Of a DNA stretch of 5,550 nucleotides, positions 1 through 5,550 are shown piece after piece. Source of the DNA: Pseudopedobacter sp045629485 (GTDB taxonomy: Bacteria; Bacteroidota; Bacteroidia; Sphingobacteriales; Sphingobacteriaceae); assembly GCA_045629485.1 (NCBI GenBank), contig JAZQRF010000128.1, positions 1 through 5,550 on the forward strand. Direction: 5' to 3'. A program made the position numbers and the translations under genes. A model generated the notes under the pieces. The model did no database searches. It was not told the DNA's origin and saw only the letters and a program-made list of their open reading frames with translations. Each line of letters begins with the position of its first letter. The stretch's first letter is position 1.

Positions 1-129
1 TAAAGGGATATGCCACAGGCGTTCCGACGGCTTTAACGTAAACAAATCACGCAGCTCCCGGTAAAAAATCAACTTATTAGTGGTACTCAAGAAATGTTTA
101 TGACTACTATTTCGACTCTTCATCAACAT
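1..129 (-). CDS. N-terminal fragment of an unidentified protein (possibly FUSC-family membrane protein), cut by the window edge
   Basis: An open frame reads leftward from an ATG at 129-127 to position 1 without a stop, giving 43 codons. A second in-frame ATG at 123-121 is an equally good start. An in-frame TAA lies seven codons upstream of the first ATG, so the gene begins here and is not the tail of something longer. The visible N-terminus is basic and polar (MLMKSRNSSHKHF), followed by a segment with RELRDLFTLKPSERLWHIPL at the edge. That 'LF-x-L-x-PSxRxW-x-x-P' pattern recalls the stretch just before the first membrane helix in some FUSC/aromatic-acid-exporter-type proteins. This is a recalled resemblance only, since no membrane segment is inside the window. 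The start lies 53 bp beyond the stop of the DUF3748 lipoprotein gene on the same strand with no clear terminator between, so an operon is plausible. That a gene starts here is fairly likely; the family is weakly supported. Confidence 0.55.
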   Translation of the reverse strand, partial: MLMKSRNSSHKHFLSTTNKLIFYRELRDLFTLKPSERLWHIPL

Positions 130-182
130 TTTTGAGCCCAAATAGTTTGCTTAAGGAATTATTTGCGCACCAGATTCCGATA

Positions 183-1601
183 TTATTTGGACAAGACAAA
201 AATCTGTAGGTACGCTGTGTTTCCTTTTTTAATGTATCGGTTATAAGCAAGTTTTTCGCCATCAGGGGACCAGCTCACCGGGCCGGCCGGAGCCTCCTCA
301 TCGGAGAAGCTGTTGGTTAATTTATGAGATTTTCCTGTAGCTACCTCAGTAATATAAACTGCATTTTCTGCACCATAAGCCAGGTACTTCCCATCAGGAC
401 TAAAATTAAACCCTGTTTGGATATCAAATGAATGGAAGCTGAGCTGCTTCACGTCTCCCCCGTTGGGCGAAACTCCAAACGCATTGATAAACCCACTCTC
501 ATCTTTAGCCAGAAAAGCAATTAAACTTCCGTCAGCTGTGCTTTGCAACCAATGGCGGGGACCTTCTATCCCGTTTTCAAGAAAGGTAATACGTCTTTGT
601 ACCACTCCTAAAGGAATTCCGGGACGAGTATTTTCTGTTCCCTCCAATGGTTCTCCTGCGTTGGCTTGTGTGATATCCTCGGGTAAATCCACCACAAAAA
701 CTTCGGTTTTAGTCTTCCCGTTTTCATCCTTCACATTTCCCTGGAAAGCAATTGCTCTTTGTTGTAAAGTTCCGTCAGGTTTTATATAACCCTTCTTTCC
801 AATCCATCCCTCATCAAAGGCTTTATCAATTTCATCGCTCCCAAATTTTGGATTTTCGGTTACTTTGGTAACAATGGCAGAAAACATCTCTCCACTATTG
901 TTTTCTAAACCTGCATCTTCTTTTACCTTAACTTTTTTAGGCATCATTACGCCAACCACACGCAGATCCTGCACTTCCGGATTGATTTTACTCAATTGTT
1001 CCATCACAAAATCGTTGTAGGTATAGCTTAGCCATTGGCCATCTCCGCTCCAGGAATGGGCATGGGTTCCTCCTCTTAAAGCACCCCGGGTAAATGGAGC
1101 GGTGATGTCCCGGGCATCCATAAATACGGGTTGATTTGGCCTGTCTGTATCAATGGCCACACCTGTTCTTCGTGTAAAACTATATGGATTATTTGCGCCG
1201 GCATTTCTAATTCCATGAATAAACATTACCCGGTTAGCTGAAGGAGAAAAAGTTGCCGCTCCCACTCCCGGGCCATGTTCCGTTTGGTTTTGGGTTTGGT
1301 AAAGCTTTTTGATCTCTCGCGAGTTTACATTTACCATTGCAATTGTATTTGTACTGGCTATGTGTCCGCCATCATTACGGGTGTCATAAACAATCCACTT
1401 ACCATCAGGTGAAAAAATTTGGGTAGGATTTAGAAAATGACCTTTTTCTCCATCCGTTATTTGCTTTTCTGTATATTTCATTTGTTTAAGCTTGCAAGAA
1501 TTTAGTGTGATCAATGCCAGGAAGAAAATTCCGGAAGACAATGCTACCTTACTGTAAAATTTCAAAGTTTTAATGATTGATTTTAGCTTTAAATCTGACA
1601 A
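183..1601 (-). CDS. DUF3748 (YidR-like) TolB/WD40-type beta-propeller lipoprotein
   Basis: This is a 472-residue protein that resembles E. coli YidR (DUF3748), whose biochemical role is not established to my knowledge. Shared landmarks are KQIT at 46-49, DITAPFTRGALRGGTHAH at 165-182, the SYTYND segment at 192-197, GSDEI at 254-258, GVVQRRITF at 332-340 and PRHW at 348-351. Propeller-blade motifs of the SPDG/W-x-x-DG type recur near residues 64, 119, 184, 355, 400 and 444, as in TolB-like folds. Unlike YidR it has a lipoprotein signal: a basic stretch, a hydrophobic core at about 19-33 and the lipobox LNSC (33-36), with Cys36 the predicted lipidated residue. After cleavage it begins CKLKQ, without the acidic surface-export signal described for some Bacteroidota, so a periplasm-facing location is inferred. 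The start is uncertain. TTG at 1601 directly follows an in-frame TAA. A second TTG at 1565 (residue 13) would give a compact 24-residue signal peptide ending at the Cys. The first ATG (1481) lies past the lipobox. The gene is divergent from purL. Confidence 0.88.
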   Translation of the reverse strand: MSDLKLKSIIKTLKFYSKVALSSGIFFLALITLNSCKLKQMKYTEKQITDGEKGHFLNPTQIFSPDGKWIVYDTRNDGGHIASTNTIAMVNVNSREIKKLYQTQNQTEHGPGVGAATFSPSANRVMFIHGIRNAGANNPYSFTRRTGVAIDTDRPNQPVFMDARDITAPFTRGALRGGTHAHSWSGDGQWLSYTYNDFVMEQLSKINPEVQDLRVVGVMMPKKVKVKEDAGLENNSGEMFSAIVTKVTENPKFGSDEIDKAFDEGWIGKKGYIKPDGTLQQRAIAFQGNVKDENGKTKTEVFVVDLPEDITQANAGEPLEGTENTRPGIPLGVVQRRITFLENGIEGPRHWLQSTADGSLIAFLAKDESGFINAFGVSPNGGDVKQLSFHSFDIQTGFNFSPDGKYLAYGAENAVYITEVATGKSHKLTNSFSDEEAPAGPVSWSPDGEKLAYNRYIKKGNTAYLQIFVLSK

Positions 1602-1671
1602 TTATTTATTGGTTTATTTGAATACGAAGCTAACTAATCCTAAAGTATATCCTATTTCACTTATTATCTCC

Positions 1672-1683
1672 ATACTATAGTAT
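1672..1683. repeat. 12-bp perfect palindrome in the divergent intergenic region
   Basis: ATACTATAGTAT is its own reverse complement; the flanking bases (C at 1671, A at 1684) do not extend it. It lies 71 bp upstream of the TTG start of the lipoprotein gene and about 88 bp before the purL -7 element. It could be an operator for a dimeric regulator of the minus-strand gene. In a 195-bp AT-rich region, though, one such palindrome by chance is not very unlikely, and no second copy was seen. The palindrome itself is certain; any function is unproven. Confidence 0.25.
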
Positions 1684-1770
1684 ATTATCCAGTAACTTAG
1701 TTTGTGTAGCAGTTCTATCATTTTTGATATTCTGTTCGCTAAAACCGAAAGATTCTTCATCAAAAAAACC

Positions 1771-1778
1771 TACTTTTG
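1771..1778 (+). promoter_or_regulatory. Probable purL -7 promoter element (Bacteroidota TAnnTTTG type)
   Basis: TACTTTTG, followed by CA, matches the TAnnTTTG -7 consensus of the primary sigma factor in Bacteroidota at all six fixed positions. No convincing TTTG -33 element stands at the expected distance upstream; the sequence around 1745-1755 is CCGAAAGATTC. Transcription would start roughly at 1782-1786 and leave a leader of only about 11-15 nt before the ATG at 1797. Such a short leader leaves no room for a purine riboswitch. Confidence 0.6.
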
Positions 1779-1796
1779 CATTTTCAAAAGATACGC

Positions 1797-4700
1797 ATGA
1801 TTCATTTCTTCATCAATCAATCGCAAGCCATTTTTGTTCTACAAATTGATAAGGCGCTTACCTCTCAGGATATTACTAAACTCGAATGGTTATTTGGCAA
1901 TGCTAAACTTTGCCAGAAAACAACTTTAGAAGGTTCTTACGTTGGTCCAAGAGCGGCAATGATTACCCCATGGAGCACTAATGCAGTGGAAATTACCCAA
2001 AACATGGATATCCATGACATTATCAGGATTGAAGAATTTAAGCAGGTCGAAGACGATTTTACCGATTTTGATCCAATGCTTTCTCAAAAATACGAGAATA
2101 TAGGACAGGATGTTTTCACTATCAATATTACGCCGGAAGCAATTTTGGAGATCGAGGATATTGATGCGTACAACAAACAGGAAGGCTTATCTTTAAACAA
2201 TGAAGAGGTTGAGTACCTGAGTAACCTGGCTAAAAAAATTGGCCGTAAGTTAACAGATTCTGAAGTGTTTGCTTTTTCACAGGCCAATTCAGAACACTGC
2301 CGCCATAAAATTTTCAATGGTACTTTTATCATTGATGGAGAAGAACAGCCTACTTCTTTATTCAAACTGATAAGAAAAACATCTGAAACAAATCCCAAAG
2401 AAATTGTTTCGGCCTATAAAGATAACGTAGCCTTTATTAAAGGTCCGCGTGTAACGCAATTTGCACCAAAATCTGCGGATAAGCCCGATTTTTACGAAGA
2501 AAAAGAATTCGAATCTGTTTTATCTGTAAAAGCAGAAACACACAATTTCCCAACAACAGTAGAACCATTTGCTGGTGCAGCTACAGGTTCAGGGGGCGAA
2601 ATTCGCGACCGTTTAGCGGGCGGACAAGGATCTTTACCTTTAGCCGGTACTGCAATTTACATGACATCCTATTCCCGACTGGAAGAAAATCGCCCGTGGG
2701 AAAAAGCGATGAAAGCCCGCGAATGGTTATACCAAACGCCGATAGATATTTTAATTAAAGCTTCTAATGGAGCTTCGGATTTTGGAAATAAGTTTGGACA
2801 ACCTTTAATTACCGGTTCGGTATTAACTTTTGAACACGAAGAAGATGCCCGTAAATTAGGTTTTGATAAAGTAATTATGCAGGCTGGTGGAGTGGGTTAC
2901 GGCAAACTAGACCAGGCTAAAAAACATACTCCGCAAACAGGCGATAAAATTGTTATCCTTGGTGGCGAAAACTACCGTATTGGTATGGGGGGCGCAGCAG
3001 TTTCTTCTGCAGATACAGGCGCCTTTGGTTCGGGCATCGAGCTAAATGCTATCCAGCGTTCTAATCCTGAAATGCAAAAAAGAGCTGCCAATGCGGTTCG
3101 TGGAATGGTAGAATCAGATCATAATCCAATCGTATCCATTCACGATCATGGGGCCGGTGGCCACTTAAACTGTTTATCAGAACTGGTTGAAGATACAGGT
3201 GGTTTAATTGACCTGGATGCTTTGCCAGTTGGCGACCCTACCCTATCGGCAAAAGAAATCATCGGTAACGAATCTCAGGAGCGTATGGGTTTGGTGATTG
3301 GTGAAAAAGACATCGACACTTTAAAAAGAGTAGCAGATCGTGAACGTTCTCCAATGTATACTGTTGGTGATGTTACAGGCGATCACCGTTTCACTTTCGA
3401 ATCTAAAACTACCGGCGAAAAGCCAATGGATTATGCCTTAGAAGATTTCTTTGGTTCTTCTCCAAAAACAGTGATGAAAGATAACACTGTGGTAAGAAAT
3501 TACGCAGACGTTGAATACACTACAGCAAACATACCTGCTTATTTAAACCAGGTATTACAATTAGAAGCCGTTGCTTCTAAAGACTGGTTAACAAACAAAG
3601 TAGACCGTTGCGTAGGCGGACGTGTTGCCAAACAGCAATGTGCCGGCCCTTTACAGTTGCCACTAAACAATGTTGGGGTAATGGCATTAGACTTTAAAGG
3701 CAAAGAAGGTATTGCTACAACAGTTGGTCACTCGCCTGTAGCAGCAATTGTAGATCCGGCTGCTGCCAGCAGAACGGCCATTGCCGAGTCTTTATCTAAC
3801 CTGGTTTTTGCCCCTATTAAAAATGGCCTGGATGGGGTTTCGCTATCTGCCAACTGGATGTGGGCTTGTAACAACGAAGGTGAAGATGCCCGTTTATACA
3901 AAGCAGTAAAAGCCTGTTCAGATTTTGCTATCGAATTAGGTATCAATATCCCAACAGGTAAAGACTCTTTATCTATGAAACAAAAATATCCTAATGGCGA
4001 TAATGTAATCGCCCCGGGTACTCTAATTGTTTCAGCAGCTGGCAATTGTACAGATATTAAACAAGTGGTAGAGCCTGTTTTAAATAAAAATGCCGGTTCT
4101 ATTTATTATATCAATTTATCAAAAGACAGTTTTAAACTGGGGGGTTCTTCTTTTGCACAAATCTTAAATAAGATTGGTAAAGAAGTGCCAACTATTGTTG
4201 ATGGTGCATACTTCAAAAAAGCATTTAATACAGTCCAGGAATTAATTAAAGCTGGCGAAATTGCAGCAGGTCATGATATAGGCTCTGGCGGATTAATCAC
4301 CACTTTATTAGAGTTGACTTTTGCTGATGTTAACCTGGCTGCTCACTACGATTTATCAGATTTAGGTGAAACAGATAGCGTTAAGGCATTATTTAACGAG
4401 AACATCGCTTTGGTACTACAGGCTAAAAATGATGCAGTTTTCGAAGCAGCATTAACCGCAGCAGGTATTGAAGCTGTAAAAATTGGCAGTGCCCTGGAAG
4501 GCAGCGAAGTTTCTTTCAAAAACAATACAGATACCTTTACTTTTAATGTTGCTGAAACCCGCGATACCTGGTACAATACCTCTTTTCTTTTAGATACTAA
4601 ACAGTCTAAAAACGGAATGGCTCAGGAGCGTTACGATAACTACAAAAACCAACCGCTACAATATACTTTCCCTGCACATTTCACGGGTCAAAAACCTGTT

Positions 4701-5471
4701 ATCGATGCGTCTAAACCACGTCCTAAAGCAGCTATCATCCGTGAAAAAGGAAGTAATTCTGAGCGTGAGATGGCTAATGCGATGTACCTTGCCGGCTTTG
4801 ATGTAAAAGATGTGCACATGACGGATTTGATTTCTGGCCGCGAGACATTAGAAGACATCCAGTTTATTGGTGCCGTAGGTGGTTTCTCTAATTCCGATGT
4901 ATTAGGCTCTGCTAAAGGCTGGGCTGGTGCATTCTTATACAACGAGAAAGCAAAAACAGCTTTAGAGAATTTCTTTAAACGTCCGGATACACTTTCTGTA
5001 GGTATCTGTAACGGTTGCCAGTTATTTATGGAGTTGGAGCTGATTAATCCTGAGCATGATGTTCACGGAAAAATGTTGCACAACACCTCGCAAAAACACG
5101 AGTCGAATTTCAGCTCTGTTACCATCCAGAAAAACAATTCGGTGATGCTATCTACATTAGAAGGCACAACCTTAGGAGTATGGATTTCTCATGGAGAAGG
5201 CAAATTTAATCTGCCCAGAGAAGAGTCTCAATACAACATCGTTGCTAAATATGCTTACGATCAATATCCACACAATCCAAACGGATCTGACTTTAATACT
5301 GCAATGATGTGCGACGCAACTGGTCGGCATTTAGTGACTATGCCACACATCGAGCGTTCTACATTCCAATGGAACTGGGCTCACTATCCAGGCGATCGCC
5401 AGGACGAGGTAACCCCATGGTTAGAAGCTTTTGTTAATGCCAGGAAATGGATTGAAGAAAGACAGAAATAA
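1797..5471 (+). CDS. purL: Phosphoribosylformylglycinamidine synthase, large single-chain form
   Basis: A cytosolic enzyme of de novo purine synthesis (step 4): FGAR + glutamine + ATP + H2O gives FGAM + glutamate + ADP + Pi. It has 1224 residues, somewhat shorter than the roughly 1295 of E. coli PurL. The order is a PurS-like N-terminal domain (about 1-125), a helical linker with SEHC (165-168; His167 matches the conserved catalytic His), two AIRS-type halves (about 195-950) and a class I glutamine amidotransferase (about 974-1224). AIRS motifs include KAETHNFP (245-252), GGEIRD (266-271), NESQERMG, GKDSLSM (721-727) and HDIGSGG (826-832). The amidotransferase triad is intact: Cys1071 in GICNGCQ, and His1184 and Glu1186 in PHIER. 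ATG 1797 is preferred over the in-frame TTG at 1776, because that TTG forms the end of the probable -7 promoter element and the family N-terminus fits MIHFFI. There is no Shine-Dalgarno, as is usual in Bacteroidota. No other pur gene is adjacent; with its own promoter and terminator it looks monocistronic. Confidence 0.98.
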   Translation: MIHFFINQSQAIFVLQIDKALTSQDITKLEWLFGNAKLCQKTTLEGSYVGPRAAMITPWSTNAVEITQNMDIHDIIRIEEFKQVEDDFTDFDPMLSQKYENIGQDVFTINITPEAILEIEDIDAYNKQEGLSLNNEEVEYLSNLAKKIGRKLTDSEVFAFSQANSEHCRHKIFNGTFIIDGEEQPTSLFKLIRKTSETNPKEIVSAYKDNVAFIKGPRVTQFAPKSADKPDFYEEKEFESVLSVKAETHNFPTTVEPFAGAATGSGGEIRDRLAGGQGSLPLAGTAIYMTSYSRLEENRPWEKAMKAREWLYQTPIDILIKASNGASDFGNKFGQPLITGSVLTFEHEEDARKLGFDKVIMQAGGVGYGKLDQAKKHTPQTGDKIVILGGENYRIGMGGAAVSSADTGAFGSGIELNAIQRSNPEMQKRAANAVRGMVESDHNPIVSIHDHGAGGHLNCLSELVEDTGGLIDLDALPVGDPTLSAKEIIGNESQERMGLVIGEKDIDTLKRVADRERSPMYTVGDVTGDHRFTFESKTTGEKPMDYALEDFFGSSPKTVMKDNTVVRNYADVEYTTANIPAYLNQVLQLEAVASKDWLTNKVDRCVGGRVAKQQCAGPLQLPLNNVGVMALDFKGKEGIATTVGHSPVAAIVDPAAASRTAIAESLSNLVFAPIKNGLDGVSLSANWMWACNNEGEDARLYKAVKACSDFAIELGINIPTGKDSLSMKQKYPNGDNVIAPGTLIVSAAGNCTDIKQVVEPVLNKNAGSIYYINLSKDSFKLGGSSFAQILNKIGKEVPTIVDGAYFKKAFNTVQELIKAGEIAAGHDIGSGGLITTLLELTFADVNLAAHYDLSDLGETDSVKALFNENIALVLQAKNDAVFEAALTAAGIEAVKIGSALEGSEVSFKNNTDTFTFNVAETRDTWYNTSFLLDTKQSKNGMAQERYDNYKNQPLQYTFPAHFTGQKPVIDASKPRPKAAIIREKGSNSEREMANAMYLAGFDVKDVHMTDLISGRETLEDIQFIGAVGGFSNSDVLGSAKGWAGAFLYNEKAKTALENFFKRPDTLSVGICNGCQLFMELELINPEHDVHGKMLHNTSQKHESNFSSVTIQKNNSVMLSTLEGTTLGVWISHGEGKFNLPREESQYNIVAKYAYDQYPHNPNGSDFNTAMMCDATGRHLVTMPHIERSTFQWNWAHYPGDRQDEVTPWLEAFVNARKWIEERQK

Positions 5472-5494
5472 ACTGATAAAATACCAAATAATCA

Positions 5495-5543
5495 AAAGTC
5501 CCAACGTATAGCCTCTTTCGCTAATATGTTGGGACTTTCTTTA
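5495..5543 (+). terminator. Rho-independent terminator of purL
   Basis: AAAGTCCCAAC (5495-5505) pairs perfectly with GTTGGGACTTT (5528-5538), an 11-bp stem. It can be extended inward by a G-U pair (5506/5527) and three A-U/U-A pairs (5507-5509 with 5524-5526). Beyond a bulged A at 5523 come three more pairs (5510-5512 with 5520-5522), closing a 7-nt loop. A U-rich run, including the last stem bases (TTTCTTTA), follows the stem. It starts 24 nt after the purL TAA, in the right place to end that transcript. The A-rich left arm could give weak termination from the other side as well. Confidence 0.88.
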
Positions 5544-5550
5544 TACCCTA

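Noticed and set aside
130..182. Possible terminator between the lipoprotein gene and the left-edge gene
   Set aside because: The only pairing is a 4-bp CAAA/TTTG hairpin with no adjoining GC-rich stem or U-tract.
463..789. Plus-strand open frame of 108 codons
   Set aside because: It lies wholly antisense to the well-supported DUF3748 gene, has no recognisable domain, and is explained as a shadow frame.
1640..1647. Possible minus-strand -7 element TACTTTAG for the lipoprotein gene
   Set aside because: One fixed position of TAnnTTTG is mismatched and no TTTG -33 element was found at a suitable distance, so the match is too weak to annotate.
1602..1796. Purine riboswitch or other structured leader before purL
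   Set aside because: The likely transcription start leaves a leader of about 15 nt, and no long paired elements resembling a purine aptamer were seen upstream.
2084..2398. Minus-strand open frame of 104 codons inside purL
   Set aside because: It is antisense to the conserved PurL region including SEHC; its protein sequence shows no family features of its own.
3728..4045. Minus-strand open frame of 105 codons inside purL
   Set aside because: A shadow of the conserved PurL synthetase region around GKDSLSM; no promoter or protein signature supports it.
4346..4942. Two minus-strand open frames (4346-4576 and 4688-4942) inside purL
   Set aside because: Both are short, antisense to conserved PurL sequence and without recognisable features.

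Overview
The window looks like chromosomal DNA of a Bacteroidota bacterium, most likely of the Sphingobacteriaceae (Pedobacter-like). This rests on the AT-leaning base composition, the absence of Shine-Dalgarno sequences before the genes, a TAnnTTTG-type -7 promoter element before purL, and the general look of the PurL protein. The genus is an inference from recalled family features, not a database match.

Layout, left to right. (1) Positions 1-129, minus strand: the first 43 codons of a gene that runs off the left edge. Its product is uncertain and may be a FUSC-type membrane protein. (2) Positions 183-1601, minus strand: a DUF3748 (E. coli YidR-like) TolB/WD40-type beta-propeller protein carrying a lipoprotein signal peptide. 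It has no ATG upstream of the lipobox, so a TTG start is the best reading. The 53-bp gap to the partial gene holds no convincing terminator, so the two may be co-transcribed. (3) Positions 1602-1796: a 195-bp AT-rich divergent intergenic region with a 12-bp perfect palindrome and a likely purL promoter. (4) Positions 1797-5471, plus strand: purL, the large single-chain FGAM synthase of purine biosynthesis, complete and with its key catalytic motifs intact. (5) Positions 5472-5550: a strong intrinsic terminator that appears to end the purL transcript.

The genes do not form an obvious pathway. purL is a stand-alone housekeeping gene with its own promoter and terminator. The divergent pair on the minus strand looks envelope-related (an exported lipoprotein and perhaps a membrane protein). 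I found no mobile element, CRISPR array, RNA gene or purine riboswitch, and no sign of a new biological system. The points worth a second look are the start-codon choices for both complete genes, the lipoprotein form of a poorly characterised DUF3748 protein, and the unannotated gene start at the left edge.
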